From Methylocystis sp. H62 (lineage in GTDB: Bacteria > Pseudomonadota > Alphaproteobacteria > Rhizobiales > Beijerinckiaceae), in the NCBI RefSeq assembly GCF_015709515.1, contig NZ_JADNQZ010000059.1, positions 186,001 through 250,000 of the forward strand: DNA of 64,000 nt, given 5' to 3'. The position numbers and the translations under genes are program-made. Positions 42,490-51,904 of this stretch are shown here, piece by piece; the first letter of the stretch is position 1; each line of letters opens with the position of its first letter. A model generated the notes under the pieces. The model was not told the origin of the DNA, ran no database searches, and saw nothing but the letters and a program-made list of their open reading frames with translations.

Positions 42490-42978
42490 ATGACCGAGAC
42501 GACTCAATCCGCCGGCGCCCGCCCGCCGCTGCCGCCGTTCACACGCGAAACCGCCATACAGAAAGTTCGCATGGCCGAAGACGCCTGGAACACGCGCGAC
42601 GCCGAGCGCGTGTCCCTCGCCTACACCGAGGACAGCCGCTGGCGCAATCGCGCGGAGTTCCCGGTCGGCCGAACCGAAATTGTCGCGTTCCTGAAGCGCA
42701 AATGGGCGCGTGAACTGGAATATCGCTTGATCAAGGAACTCTGGACGTTTGCCGCGAATCGGATCGCGGTGCGCTTCGTTTACGAGTCGTGTGATGACGG
42801 CGGCGACTGGTTCCGCAGCCATGGCAATGAGAATTGGGAGTTCGACGAATGCGGTCTGATGCGACTGCGCTTCGCGAGCATCAACGATCAGCCCATCAGC
42901 GAAAGCGAACGGAAGTTCCGCTGGCCGCAAGGCCCGAGGCCTGCGGATCACCCGGGTCTTTCCGATCTCGGACTTTAG
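42490..42978 (+). CDS. DUF1348 nuclear transport factor 2-like protein
   Basis: 162 residues; SnoaL/NTF2-like cone fold. [20 protein letters not shown] at the start, [39 protein letters not shown] and [15 protein letters not shown] are typical of DUF1348. No catalytic assignment. GAGAGGAG precedes ATG 42490, 63 bp after the AhpD-like gene. Confidence 0.9.
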   Translation: MTETTQSAGARPPLPPFTRETAIQKVRMAEDAWNTRDAERVSLAYTEDSRWRNRAEFPVGRTEIVAFLKRKWARELEYRLIKELWTFAANRIAVRFVYESCDDGGDWFRSHGNENWEFDECGLMRLRFASINDQPISESERKFRWPQGPRPADHPGLSDLGL

Positions 42979-43009
42979 AGGCGCGGGCGTGGGCCTGCAG
43001 GAGGACGCA

Positions 43010-43630
43010 ATGCCGCATCGTTACGCCGAGATCGCCTTTACCCCGACGGTGAAGAAGGCGCAGGAGCAATTTGGCAGCCGCAACGCTTATGCGCGTATGG
43101 AGGGAGCGCCCGAGACCAGGAACCATCTGCTCGGCCAAGCGGAGGCTCAATTCATCGCGGCGCGAAATTCGTTCTACATGGCGACGGTCAGCGAAACCGG
43201 CTGGCCTTACATCCAGCATCGCGGCGGGCCGACGGGATTCGTGCGCGTGCTGGATGACGCCACGATCGGCTTCGCGGATTTCCGCGGCAACCGGCAATAT
43301 ATCAGCCTCGGCAATCTCGCGAACGACGATCGCGTGTCGCTGTTCTTCATGGACTATCCAAACAAGACGCGGCTGAAGCTCTTCGGGCGCGCGAAGATCG
43401 TCGGTCTCGACGACGAGGCGACCTCTCTGCTCGAAATCCCGGATTACCGCGCCCGCGTCGAACGCGGCTTCCTGATCAGGGTCGAGGGATTCGACTGGAA
43501 CTGCCCGCAGCATATTACCGAACGCTACACGCTCGACGAAGTGCGCGCGATGACGGCGCCGCTCACGGCGCGGATCGCCGAACTCGAGCAGCAACTCGCC
43601 CCGGCGGCCGGCGCCGCGACCTCAATCTAG
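43010..43630 (+). CDS. Pyridoxamine 5'-phosphate oxidase-like FMN protein
   Basis: 206 residues; split-barrel flavin-binding fold. SFYMATVSETGWPYIQHRGG, IGFADFRGNRQYISLGNLANDDRVSLFFMDYP and RLKLFGRAKIVG are PNPOx-like; WNCPQHITERY is near the end. Probably an FMN-dependent reductase or general stress protein, not the vitamin B6 enzyme. GGAGG lies just before ATG 43010; the in-frame GTG at 42989 lacks one. Last gene of the LysR-linked operon. Confidence 0.87.
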   Translation: MPHRYAEIAFTPTVKKAQEQFGSRNAYARMEGAPETRNHLLGQAEAQFIAARNSFYMATVSETGWPYIQHRGGPTGFVRVLDDATIGFADFRGNRQYISLGNLANDDRVSLFFMDYPNKTRLKLFGRAKIVGLDDEATSLLEIPDYRARVERGFLIRVEGFDWNCPQHITERYTLDEVRAMTAPLTARIAELEQQLAPAAGAATSI

Positions 43631-43705
43631 GTCCAAAAAATCGAACAATCGCGCGTTCAAATCATACGATGACAACGTCGACCATTGCTGCGACGGCTGT
43701 TGGTA

Positions 43706-44233
43706 TCACGGCTCCACCACCACGGTCGCGCCGACGGCGACGCGGTCGTAGAGATCGACGACGTCCTCGTTCAGCATGCGGATGCAGCCATAGGAAGCGG
43801 CCGAGCCGATCGACTTGCGCATCTTCTGCGTGGTGCCGTGGATCGCGACCTGACCCTCGCTGAGCGTCATGGCGCGGGCGCCCATCGGGTTATTCGACGC
43901 GCCGCCGGGGATCACCTCCGGAAGCTCCGGATGATCGTGCTTCACATCTTCCGGCGGCGTCCAGTCGGGCGCGACGAATTTGGCGTTGATCTGCACGACG
44001 CCGCTCCATTCTTTGCCTGCCTTCGGCACCGCCACCTTGTAGGCGATGGCGTCGTCCTGATCGACGATGAGATAGAGCTTGCGCTCGTGCTCGCTAACGA
44101 CGATGGAGCCGGGATCGAGCTCGGAGTGATAATGAACGAATTCGCGGGCGGCGGCGGCCTGCGGCGCCGAGGCGGCGCCGATGAGGGCGGCGGCGAAAGC
44201 GAATTGGGCGATCTTGGACGTGCGGCGGTTCAT
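43706..44233 (-). CDS. L,D-transpeptidase (YkuD family)
   Basis: 175 residues, exported by a signal peptide (QFAFAAALIGAASAPQAAAA). YkuD domain about 40-175: SIVVSEHERKLYLIVDQD, PGGASNNPMGARAM, and the catalytic H132 and C150 in HGTTQKMRKSIGSAASYGCIR. It forms 3-3 peptidoglycan crosslinks or attaches proteins to the wall. ATG 44233; a 26-residue upstream extension is unlikely. Confidence 0.92.
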   Translation of the reverse strand: MNRRTSKIAQFAFAAALIGAASAPQAAAAREFVHYHSELDPGSIVVSEHERKLYLIVDQDDAIAYKVAVPKAGKEWSGVVQINAKFVAPDWTPPEDVKHDHPELPEVIPGGASNNPMGARAMTLSEGQVAIHGTTQKMRKSIGSAASYGCIRMLNEDVVDLYDRVAVGATVVVEP

Positions 44234-44323
44234 TGTCTTGCGCTCGATGTTCGATGTCTCGATGAGCGCGTTGTAGAACAGGCGCCGCCCGCATACCGTG
44301 CGGCGGCGCACGCGGGCGCTCCT

Positions 44324-45457
44324 TCAGGTGAGCGTCGAAGCCGAGTCTTGCGCAGCGCCCTCAGGGCGCACGCGTTCTTTCAACCATCTGAAACATGCAA
44401 TTCCAAGAAAACCGACGATGATCAGCGTATGGGGCGCGGTGATTGAGAAGTGATACGCCAAGGCCGCGGAAATGGCGCGTTCCTTCTGGAGGCCGTAGCC
44501 GTTGACGAGATAGGCGACGATGCCGGCCTCGAACAGCCCCAGGCCGGCGGGGCTCGCGGGAACGGCGATCGCCAGCGCGCCGATGATCAGCAACGTCATC
44601 GCGTGCATAAGCGTGAAATCGATTTCAGGCAGCAGCGTTCTGAAGGCGACATAGACCAGGCAGACGTTTGTCGTCCATATCGAGGCCGTGAAGAACGCCG
44701 TTCTCGCGGCGCGATGATGGGCGACCAATCCTCCGGCCTGTTTGAAAAAAGCGTCCAACCGCAATGCGCCCACGATGCGCCAATCCGGAAGGCGCCAGAC
44801 GACGGCTTTTCGCCGGAAGACGAACATGCCGCAAAAAACGATCGAAAGGATCACGGCGGCTGCGGTCAACAGGCGTGGATCGATGATGCGCGAATCTGAG
44901 TTCGCAAGGATGAGCAATGACAAAAGGACGATCGCTGTAACGTCGTAGAGTTTTTCCAGCAGGACTGCGGCGCTGATGCCGCCGATCGCATAATTATAAT
45001 AGGAATGTCCAAAATAGATTTTCACGCCTTCGCCAGCCCTGAACGGAACTAAACTGTTGAAGGTGAATCCCATCGTGGCGATCAGAAAACCGGACGAGAG
45101 TCCGCCGCCAAGCAGCGTCGACAGGCGCGACCCATAGAACAGCAAGACGAACACATTCATCGTCATTGCGATCAGAATCGCGCTTAAGGGGATCTGCTTC
45201 AGCTCCTGCGACAGATCGGCGAATTCGATGTTCTGGTAGAGCCAGTAGGAGATGTAGGCAAAAAAGGCGGCGTTCAGAATCAGCGCGACATATCCGCTGC
45301 GCTGAGAGATAAACTTTATTGAGCTGGTCGCTTGCTGCGCACCGGCGCTGGGGGGCAAAGGCCGAAGGCCGCCGACCGGCGAGACGATCTCGCTCAATCG
45401 CAGCTCGGGCGCGAGAAGCGTCGGTTGAAGTCGATCGTCCTCTACGCTCATGGCCAT
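44324..45457 (-). CDS. LPG synthase/flippase-type membrane protein (UPF0104)
   Basis: 377 residues. A soluble 50-residue N terminus is followed by seven to eight membrane helices of the lysylphosphatidylglycerol synthase transmembrane family (PF03706). Typical blocks are NSLVPFRAGEGVKIYF with the conserved Glu and VPASPAGLGLFEAGIVAYL near the C terminus. The cytosolic aminoacyl-transferase domain of MprF is absent, so it is more likely a lipid flippase-like or hopanoid/glycolipid-related transporter. ATG 45457, or 45451 two codons in. Confidence 0.85.
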   Translation of the reverse strand: MAMSVEDDRLQPTLLAPELRLSEIVSPVGGLRPLPPSAGAQQATSSIKFISQRSGYVALILNAAFFAYISYWLYQNIEFADLSQELKQIPLSAILIAMTMNVFVLLFYGSRLSTLLGGGLSSGFLIATMGFTFNSLVPFRAGEGVKIYFGHSYYNYAIGGISAAVLLEKLYDVTAIVLLSLLILANSDSRIIDPRLLTAAAVILSIVFCGMFVFRRKAVVWRLPDWRIVGALRLDAFFKQAGGLVAHHRAARTAFFTASIWTTNVCLVYVAFRTLLPEIDFTLMHAMTLLIIGALAIAVPASPAGLGLFEAGIVAYLVNGYGLQKERAISAALAYHFSITAPHTLIIVGFLGIACFRWLKERVRPEGAAQDSASTLT

Positions 45458-45550
45458 CTCGCTCTGCGCGGAATAGCGCTTCGCCTCGTAGGCCAGAAAG
45501 ATGGCCGGCGCGAAGACCGGCCGATTCTCTGGCCCGCACAGACCATCCGC

Positions 45551-45665
45551 TTAGAGCGCGCTGCGAAAAAGTGGGAACCGGTTTTTCGCGTAGAGCGCGC
45601 TCTAAACTTTGGGATCGATCACGTTATCTGCATTTGGGCGATCCGCCCAAATGCAGCGTGATCTA
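45551..45665. repeat. 115-bp palindromic element at the phbB stop
   Basis: TTAGAGCGCGCTGCGAAAAA ... GCGTAGAGCGCGCTCTAA, then TGCATTTGGGCGATCCGCCCAAATGCA, a 27-base near-perfect inverted repeat, ending GTGATCTA. Same size class and TAGAGC end as family A but a different core. The terminal CTA (45663-45665) is the phbB stop codon TAG on the minus strand. Confidence 0.7.
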
Positions 45666-46388
45666 GTGCAGATACTGGCCGCCGTTGATCGTCAGCGTCG
45701 AGCCGGTGATGAAGCCGGCGTCATCGGCGGCCAGGAACACGACGGCGCGCGCGATCTCTTCCGGCTCGCCGAGGCGGCCGACGGCGATATAGGGAATGAT
45801 GTGCTTGTCGAGCACGTCCTGCGGAACGGCCTTCACCATCTCGGTGGCGATATAGCCCGGCGCGATGGCGTTGACGGTGATGCCCTTCGACGCGCTCTCC
45901 TGCGCCAGCGCCTTCACGAAGCCGATGTCGCCGGCCTTGGAGGCGGAATAGTTGGTCTGGCCGGCCTGGCCCTTCTGGCCGTTGATCGACGAGATGACGA
46001 TGATGCGGCCGAAGCCGCGATCACGCATGCCGTTGATGACCGGGCGCGTGACGTTGAACAGCGAATTGAGATTGGTGTTGATCACCGCCTGCCACTGGGC
46101 AAGCTCCATCTTGTGGAACAGACGGTCCTTGGTGATGCCGGCGTTGTTGACGAGAATGTCGACCGGGCCGATCTCCTTCTCGATCTGCGCGATTCCGGCG
46201 GCGCAGGCGTCGTAGTCGGACACGTCGAACTTGAAGACCGGAATGCCTGTCTCAGCCTTGAACTTATTGGCGGCTTCGTCATTGCCGGCGTAAGTCGCCG
46301 CGACAGTGTAGCCCGCCGCCTTCAGCGCCTTGGAAATCGCTTCGCCGATGCCGCGCGTGCCGCCTGTCACAACTGCAGTTCTTGCCAT
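45663..46388 (-). CDS. phbB: Acetoacetyl-CoA reductase
   Basis: 241 residues, NADPH-dependent short-chain dehydrogenase giving (R)-3-hydroxybutyryl-CoA for polyhydroxybutyrate. Nucleotide motif TGGTRGIG (8-15), NNAG (81-84), and catalytic S134, Y147 and K151 (NYSASKAG); LKAAGYTVAATYAGNDEAA and the GGQYLH C-terminus are typical of PhbB. GGAGGAG precedes ATG 46388. Lies 123 bp after phbA, same operon. Confidence 0.95.
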   Translation of the reverse strand: MARTAVVTGGTRGIGEAISKALKAAGYTVAATYAGNDEAANKFKAETGIPVFKFDVSDYDACAAGIAQIEKEIGPVDILVNNAGITKDRLFHKMELAQWQAVINTNLNSLFNVTRPVINGMRDRGFGRIIVISSINGQKGQAGQTNYSASKAGDIGFVKALAQESASKGITVNAIAPGYIATEMVKAVPQDVLDKHIIPYIAVGRLGEPEEIARAVVFLAADDAGFITGSTLTINGGQYLH

Positions 46389-46511
46389 TTAAAGAGTCTC
46401 CTCCAGAATTGTTGATTGTTTGAAACGGCGGTCGGCGGTCGTGAGCAGGCAGTCGGAGAATATCGCAATCCGAATGCCTACTGCCGACGTCCTATTGCCG
46501 ACTGCCGATGA

Positions 46512-47684
46512 TTACCGCTCCACCGTCAGCGCGATGCCCATGCCGCCGCCGATGCAGAGCGTCGCGAGGCCCTTCTTGGAGCCGCGACGCGCCATCTCAT
46601 GCAGGAGCGTGGTGAGCACGCGCGCCCCCGAGGCGCCGATCGGATGGCCGATGGCGATCGCGCCGCCATTGACGTTCACAATCGCCGGATCCCAGCCCAT
46701 GTCCTTGTTGACCGCGAGCGCCTGCGCCGCGAAGGCTTCGTTGGCCTCGATGAGATCGAGATCGGCGACCTTCCAGCCGGCCTTCTCCAGCGCTTTGCGC
46801 GACGCGGGGATCGGCCCGGAGCCCATCAGCGACGGATCGACGCCGGCGGTCGCCCAGGAGGCGATGCGCGCCAGCGGGGTCAGGCCGCGCTTCTTGGCCT
46901 CTTCGGCGCTCATCACGATGAGCGCCGCGGCGCCGTCGTTGAGGCCGGACGCGTTCGCCGCCGTCACCGTGCCGTCCTTGGCGAAGGCCGGGCGCAGCTT
47001 GCCGACGCCCTCGATGGTCACGCCATGCTTGATATATTCGTCAGCGTCGACGACGACGTCGCCCTTTTTGGTCGAGATCGTATAGGGGATGATTTCGTCT
47101 TTGAACTTGCCGGCCTTCTGCGCGGCCTCGGCCTTGTTCTGCGACTTGACCGCGAATTCGTCCTGCTGCTCGCGGGTGATCTGCCACTGCCGGGCGACGT
47201 TCTCGGCGGTGACGCCCATGTGATAATTGTTGAAGGCGTCAGTGAGCCCGTCGATGATCATGGTGTCGACGAATTTGACGTCGCCCATTTTCGTGCCCGT
47301 GCGCAGCTGCGACGCATGCGGCGCGAGCGACATCGACTCCTGACCGCCGGCGACGATGATGCTGGCGTCGCCCGCCTGGATTTGCTGAGCCGCGAGCGCC
47401 ACGGCGCGCAGGCCCGAGCCGCAGACCTGATTGATCCCGAAGGCCGTGGCGCTGTCCGGAACGCCGGCCTTGATCGCCGCCTGACGCGCCGGATTCTGGC
47501 CCTGCGCGGAGTCGAGCACCTGCCCGAGAATGACCTCGTTGACCTCATTGGGCTGGACGTTGGCGCGCTCGAGAGCGGCCTTGATGGCGACGGCGCCGAG
47601 CTCGTGGGCCGGAACCGCTCCAAAGGCTCCGTTGAACGATCCGACGGCGGTGCGCGCCGCGGAAACGATCACGATATCGGTCAT
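46512..47684 (-). CDS. phbA: Acetyl-CoA acetyltransferase (beta-ketothiolase)
   Basis: 390 residues; condenses two acetyl-CoA to acetoacetyl-CoA. The acyl-enzyme Cys is C88 in [11 protein letters not shown]; the catalytic C-terminal pair is H347 in [11 protein letters not shown] and C377 in [16 protein letters not shown] precedes ATG 47684. First gene of the phbA-phbB operon, divergent from phaR. The PHB synthase phaC is not in the window. Confidence 0.96.
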   Translation of the reverse strand: MTDIVIVSAARTAVGSFNGAFGAVPAHELGAVAIKAALERANVQPNEVNEVILGQVLDSAQGQNPARQAAIKAGVPDSATAFGINQVCGSGLRAVALAAQQIQAGDASIIVAGGQESMSLAPHASQLRTGTKMGDVKFVDTMIIDGLTDAFNNYHMGVTAENVARQWQITREQQDEFAVKSQNKAEAAQKAGKFKDEIIPYTISTKKGDVVVDADEYIKHGVTIEGVGKLRPAFAKDGTVTAANASGLNDGAAALIVMSAEEAKKRGLTPLARIASWATAGVDPSLMGSGPIPASRKALEKAGWKVADLDLIEANEAFAAQALAVNKDMGWDPAIVNVNGGAIAIGHPIGASGARVLTTLLHEMARRGSKKGLATLCIGGGMGIALTVER

Positions 47685-47760
47685 CTGTCGATCTCCTCGA
47701 AAAATAAGTCCAACCGCCCGACCGCCTTAGCCAGTCAGGGGGCGAAGTGTTGGTCCTTTC

Positions 47761-47781
47761 GCGCTTGCGGTGGGCAAGCGC
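47761..47781. promoter_or_regulatory. GCGCTTGC-N5-GCAAGCGC inverted repeat between phbA and phaR
   Basis: A perfect 8-bp inverted repeat with a GGTGG spacer in the 244-bp divergent region. PhaR proteins bind TGC-containing palindromes in their own and phasin/PHB promoters, so this is a candidate operator. TGC/GCA half-sites also occur at about 47793 and 47838. Confidence 0.4.
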
Positions 47782-47928
47782 GGCCCGTTTTGCACGGAAT
47801 CGAGCGGTAGCGAAAGGCTTTCGGCATGAAAATATTGCCGCAGGCGCCAATTTGCGCGTATCGTCCAACGCTAGACGGCTGTTTTTAGGCGGGTGGCGGT
47901 CGCGGGGCGAGGGGAGCATGTCAGGCGT

Positions 47929-48555
47929 ATGGCGACTGAGAAAAAACCCACAACGATCAAGAAATACGCCAATCGTCGGCTCTATGACACCGGAACGAGC
48001 ACCTATGTGACGTTGGAAGACCTTGCCGGGATGGTGAAGCGCGGCGAGGATTTCGTCGTGTGCGATGCAAAAAGCGGCGACGACATCACCCGCCCGGTTC
48101 TGGCCCAAATCATCTTCGAGCAGGAGGGCAAGGAAGGCCAAAGCCTGCTGCCGATCGCCTTCCTGCGCCAGCTCATCCGCTTCTACGGCGACTCGATGCA
48201 GATGCTTGTGCCGAGCTATCTCGAATTCTCGATCGACAAGCTGACGAAGGAACAGCAAAGGTTCCGGGATCAGTTCACCTCGGCGCTCGGCGTCGGGGGC
48301 GCGCCGTTCGCCGAGCCGACACGGGCGGCGTTCCAGTCGCTCGAAGAGCAGGCGCGCAAGAACATGGCCGTCTTCCGTCAGGCGCTGACCATGTTCAATC
48401 CCTTCGGCGTGCCGGCGGAAGGCATGATGACCACGGCGCCCTCGCTCGACGAGCAGGAGAATGGCGGCGTTCGGAAGGAAGGCGGCGACGTCGCCGACCT
48501 GAAGCGCCAGCTCGACGAGCTGAACAAGCGGATCGATAATCTGTCGAAGGGGTGA
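47929..48555 (+). CDS. phaR: PHA synthesis regulator PhaR
   Basis: 208 residues. DNA-binding domain at the N terminus (IKKYANRRLYDTGTSTYVTLEDLAGMV, about 10-36), then the PHB-accumulation regulatory domain (ITRPVLAQIIFEQE, LPIAFLRQLIRFYGDSMQ, about 54-90), a linker with FRQALTMFNPFG, and a C-terminal coil (VADLKRQLDELNKRIDNL). It represses phasin and its own gene until released by binding nascent polymer. ATG 47929 is the first family-like start; GGGGAG lies 12 nt upstream. Confidence 0.95.
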   Translation: MATEKKPTTIKKYANRRLYDTGTSTYVTLEDLAGMVKRGEDFVVCDAKSGDDITRPVLAQIIFEQEGKEGQSLLPIAFLRQLIRFYGDSMQMLVPSYLEFSIDKLTKEQQRFRDQFTSALGVGGAPFAEPTRAAFQSLEEQARKNMAVFRQALTMFNPFGVPAEGMMTTAPSLDEQENGGVRKEGGDVADLKRQLDELNKRIDNLSKG

Positions 48556-48580
48556 GGCTGGTTAGCGTAATGCTGAGTTT

Positions 48581-48756
48581 CTCCTTCTCCCGCAAGCGGG
48601 AGAAGGTGTCGCGCGAAGGCGCGACGGATGAGGGCAAAGGCGTTCAGGAAATTGCGACGCCCTCACCCGACCCGGCCAAAAGGCCGTCGTTAGCGACGGG
48701 CGTCTTTACAGACGCCCTTTGGCCGGGCCACCCTCTCCCGCATGCGGGAGAGGGGA
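48581..48756. repeat. CTCTCCCGC-type composite palindrome (family C relative)
   Basis: CTCCTTCTCCCGCAAGCGGG plus hairpin CGCGCGAAGGCGCG and GGATGAGGG; mirrored by CCCTCACCCGACCC, a long stem CGTCGTTAGCGACG and GGGCGTCTTTACAGACGCCC, then CCCTCTCCCGCATGCGGGAG. Between convergent phaR and ychF. Same architecture as 3267 and 16468. Confidence 0.75.
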
Positions 48757-48768
48757 GTCGCTGCGGAT

Positions 48769-49866
48769 TTACGTATTAAACCTGAAATGCATCACGTCGC
48801 CGTCGGCGACGACATATTCCTTGCCTTCGAGCCTTAAGCGCCCGGCGTCGCGCGCGCCCGCTTCGCCCTTGTTTGAAACGTAATCGCAATAGGCGATCGT
48901 CTCGGCGCGAATGAACCCCTTCTCGAAATCGGTATGGATCACGCCCGCCGCCGCCGGCGCGCGCACGCCTTTCTCGATGGTCCAGGCGCGCGCCTCCTTC
49001 GGGCCGACGGTGAAATAGGTGATGAGATGCAGGAGGTCGTAGCCGGCGCGGATGACGCGATTGAGCCCGGGCTCGACGAGGCCGACCGCCTCCAAATAAT
49101 CCTTCTGCTCGGCGGCCGGCAGCACGGCGATCTCGCTCTCGATCTTCGCCGAGACGACCACCGCGGCCGCGCCTTCCTCGGCGGCGCGAACAGCGACTTT
49201 CGCAGATTGGGCATTGCCTTCGGACGCCGACGCCTCTTCGACGTTGCAGACGTACAGCACCGGCTTCGACGAGAGGAGCCCGAGACCCGCGAAGGCGACG
49301 CGTTCTTCCGCGCTCACCTTGGCGAGACGCGCGGGCTTGCCCTCGCGCAGCAAGACAAGGCAGCGGTTCATCAGATCGGCGAGTTCCTTCGCCTCCTTGT
49401 CGCCGCCCTTGGCTTTTTTCTCCATAGCGACGACGCGCTTTTCGAGGCTGTCGAGATCGGCGAGCATCAGCTCGGTCTCGATCGTCTCGACGTCGCGGAT
49501 GGGATCGACGCCGCCCTCGACATGGGTCACGTCGCCGTCCTCGAAACAGCGCACGACATGGGCGATCGCGTCGCATTCGCGGATATTGGCGAGAAACTGG
49601 TTGCCCAGCCCTTCGCCCTTGGAGGCGCCGCGCACCAGGCCGGCGATGTCGACGAAGGTCAGGCGCGTCGGAATGATCTCTTTGGAGCCGGCGATCCTGG
49701 CCAGTTCCTCAAGCCTCGGGTCGGGAACGGCGACTTCGCCGACATTGGGCTCGATCGTGCAGAAGGGATAGTTCGCGGCCTGCGCTGCCGCGGTCTGCGT
49801 GAGCGCGTTGAAGAGGGTCGACTTGCCGACGTTGGGCAGGCCGACGATGCCACATTTGAACCCCAT
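48769..49866 (-). CDS. ychF: Redox-regulated ATPase/GTPase YchF
   Basis: 365 residues, Obg-like P-loop NTPase binding ribosomes. G1 GLPNVGKST (8-16), G2/switch DIAGLVRGASKGEGLGNQFL, and the YchF-specific G4 NVEE (in YVCNVEEA), which favours ATP. A coiled-coil insert (ELMLADLDSLEKRVVAMEKKA) and a C-terminal TGS domain (about 285-365; RAWTIEKGVRAPAAAGVIHTD) follow. ATG 49866. Confidence 0.96.
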   Translation of the reverse strand: MGFKCGIVGLPNVGKSTLFNALTQTAAAQAANYPFCTIEPNVGEVAVPDPRLEELARIAGSKEIIPTRLTFVDIAGLVRGASKGEGLGNQFLANIRECDAIAHVVRCFEDGDVTHVEGGVDPIRDVETIETELMLADLDSLEKRVVAMEKKAKGGDKEAKELADLMNRCLVLLREGKPARLAKVSAEERVAFAGLGLLSSKPVLYVCNVEEASASEGNAQSAKVAVRAAEEGAAAVVVSAKIESEIAVLPAAEQKDYLEAVGLVEPGLNRVIRAGYDLLHLITYFTVGPKEARAWTIEKGVRAPAAAGVIHTDFEKGFIRAETIAYCDYVSNKGEAGARDAGRLRLEGKEYVVADGDVMHFRFNT

Positions 49867-49928
49867 ATCCGTCCCGGTTTTTGGATTGCGCGTTGCGGCG
49901 CGGTATGCGGGGCGGCGCGAGAAAAGGC

Positions 49929-49950
49929 AAGGGGGACGCGCGTCCCCCTT
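49929..49950 (-). terminator. Intrinsic terminator of the dihaem cytochrome gene
   Basis: The 22-bp perfect palindrome AAGGGGGACGCGCGTCCCCC plus TT lies about 37 bp after the stop at 49987. On the minus strand it is followed by TTGCCTTTTC. Confidence 0.65.
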
Positions 49951-49986
49951 GTCTTCATGCTGCGATCGTCGCGCGCGGCCTTCGCG

Positions 49987-51795
49987 TTAGAGGCTCTTCA
50001 AATATTCGAGAAGCGCTTTCTTGTCGGGATCTGAAAGCGAAGTTCCGAAGTCATGGCCGCAGCGGCTGTTGCCGGAATCGCGTTTCGAGCAATCGTCGGC
50101 GTTGTAGGTCGAGTTGAATGACCCCTGTTCCCTCGCCAAGCCGACGTTCTCAATGTCATAGGCCGGGCCGACCTTGAAGGAGGCCGGACGGTCGGCGGGC
50201 TTTTTCAAGAGATCGGCGAGGGTCGGCACGGAGCCATTGTGCAGATAAGGCGCCGCCGCCCAGATGCCGCGCATCACCCGCGCTTCAAAGACCGGGGCTG
50301 GTTGCGCGCTGGGCTTCTTGTAGAGATTTTGCAGGTCCGCCGAGAACTTGGCGGTTATGAGACTGGCGGCCGTCTCCGTCCTGGCTTGTCGAGACTCGGG
50401 GATGCACTCTTCAACGATCGGCTTGAACACGTCGACGCCGAAATGGAGCGGCGCTTCGAGGATCGATCCAATCACCGAGAGGCCGAGAATGCTGATGATC
50501 TTGTCTTTCGGTTTTAGCGGCGTGTCGATCCCGGGGACAAAGGGGATCGCTGCGCCATTGAGCACGCCGGTGTCCGCCTCGCGTCCGAGCACGTTGTATT
50601 CGCGCACGTCCGTTCCGACATCCTGAAGCGGCGTTTTCCACGTGTTGAGATTGCAAAGTCGGGGCGTTCCTTTCGCGACTTCGTGACAACCTGTCGCGCA
50701 GCCGCCCTGCTTGGGATCGCGATTGAAAATTTCTTCGCCTTGCGCGACGAGTTTTGGATCGAGAGTCCACGGCCATTTCGGCGGGCCGATCTGCTGGATC
50801 AAATTTTCAAGACGCATGAGGCCCGGATAATTCAGCGAGGAATCATTGAGGAAGTTGATGAGTTTGGGGAGCCGGGAAGAATTGAATTTGACGAGTTGCG
50901 GCAATGCGAGCGTGAGAGGCGTCGGACGGTAGATGCCGAAAACCCCGTAGACTTCGCCGACGTTCCGCGCCAGACCAAGAATGTCGTCGCCGTTGCGGGC
51001 GAATCCCGGCCACTGCGTCATATCCTGAATGGGCGCGTTCCACAGGAACGGGTAACGCACCGGCGCGTCGGCCAGTGCAATGTTCTGCTCGATGATCCGC
51101 GACGATGTCGTTCCGATGTCCAGTCCGGCGACGCGGTTGAAGATCATCGATACGGCGTCGGCGCGCGCGACGCCCCAGCCAGGCTTGGGGAGCGATTTGC
51201 GCATCAGAACGTCGTAAGGCTGGAACCAGACCTCGACCTCCTTTCGCAGCTTCCTCAGCGCGCGTTCGTTGGGGTCGCCGCCAAGCGCCTCTTTGGCGAA
51301 TTCGTCGAAGGCGGCCTCGTCGGCGAGAATTTTTTGGAACGCCGTATCGATATCGGCGAGAAGACTTTGAAAGTCGCTGAGCGCCGGCCCCCCATCGATC
51401 CGCCAGGAGACGCCGTTGACGTCGATCTGACGCGTATGGCAGGCGGAACATGTCATGCTGAAGAATTGCGCCCCCTGTTCGGAGGCGGCGAGAAAGCCCA
51501 CCGGCAGTCCGGGAGTCGGGCTGTTCGGATTGGGCAGATAGCCATAGCGGGTCAGCCCATCCTCGAGGAAATGTTTGCCGTCAGAATGTCTCAGAGCCCT
51601 GATCCAGTTGAGCGGCATGATTCGCGCGCCCTGGTCGAGACTATAGAAGTCGTCGCGGTCCGCCGGCGCCCAATGGGCCCCCTGATCGGCGTATTTCACT
51701 TCGGCTGACGCAGGACTTGCCGCGGCAAGTGCGAGCAGCGCAGCTGCGGCGATGTGCGCACGCAATGGCGTGCGCAGTGCTTTGTTTGCAATCAT
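49987..51795 (-). CDS. RoxA/MauG-like dihaem c-type cytochrome
   Basis: 602 residues, exported (signal AAAALLALAAASPASAE). First haem site CSACH (C116, C119, H120) after the RoxA-like block MPLNWIRALRHSDGKHFLED, RYGYLPNP and LPVGFLAA. The second site is C366-A-T-G-C370-H371, a CX3CH spacing instead of CXXCH. The C-terminal PYLHNGSVPTLADLL block is shared with MauG and cytochrome c peroxidases. RoxA cleaves polyisoprene with O2; other members are peroxidases. The substrate here is unknown. ATG 51795. Monocistronic, followed by a terminator. Confidence 0.85.
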   Translation of the reverse strand: MIANKALRTPLRAHIAAAALLALAAASPASAEVKYADQGAHWAPADRDDFYSLDQGARIMPLNWIRALRHSDGKHFLEDGLTRYGYLPNPNSPTPGLPVGFLAASEQGAQFFSMTCSACHTRQIDVNGVSWRIDGGPALSDFQSLLADIDTAFQKILADEAAFDEFAKEALGGDPNERALRKLRKEVEVWFQPYDVLMRKSLPKPGWGVARADAVSMIFNRVAGLDIGTTSSRIIEQNIALADAPVRYPFLWNAPIQDMTQWPGFARNGDDILGLARNVGEVYGVFGIYRPTPLTLALPQLVKFNSSRLPKLINFLNDSSLNYPGLMRLENLIQQIGPPKWPWTLDPKLVAQGEEIFNRDPKQGGCATGCHEVAKGTPRLCNLNTWKTPLQDVGTDVREYNVLGREADTGVLNGAAIPFVPGIDTPLKPKDKIISILGLSVIGSILEAPLHFGVDVFKPIVEECIPESRQARTETAASLITAKFSADLQNLYKKPSAQPAPVFEARVMRGIWAAAPYLHNGSVPTLADLLKKPADRPASFKVGPAYDIENVGLAREQGSFNSTYNADDCSKRDSGNSRCGHDFGTSLSDPDKKALLEYLKSL

Positions 51796-51904
51796 GGCTC
51801 CCCCAAAACAATAGAATATGCGATGAAATTAGAGCATAGGCGCGCGTGATTCACAACGGGCGGCGGCGCGCCGCCGCTGTGCGCTATGCACGCGCCGACA
51901 TGGC

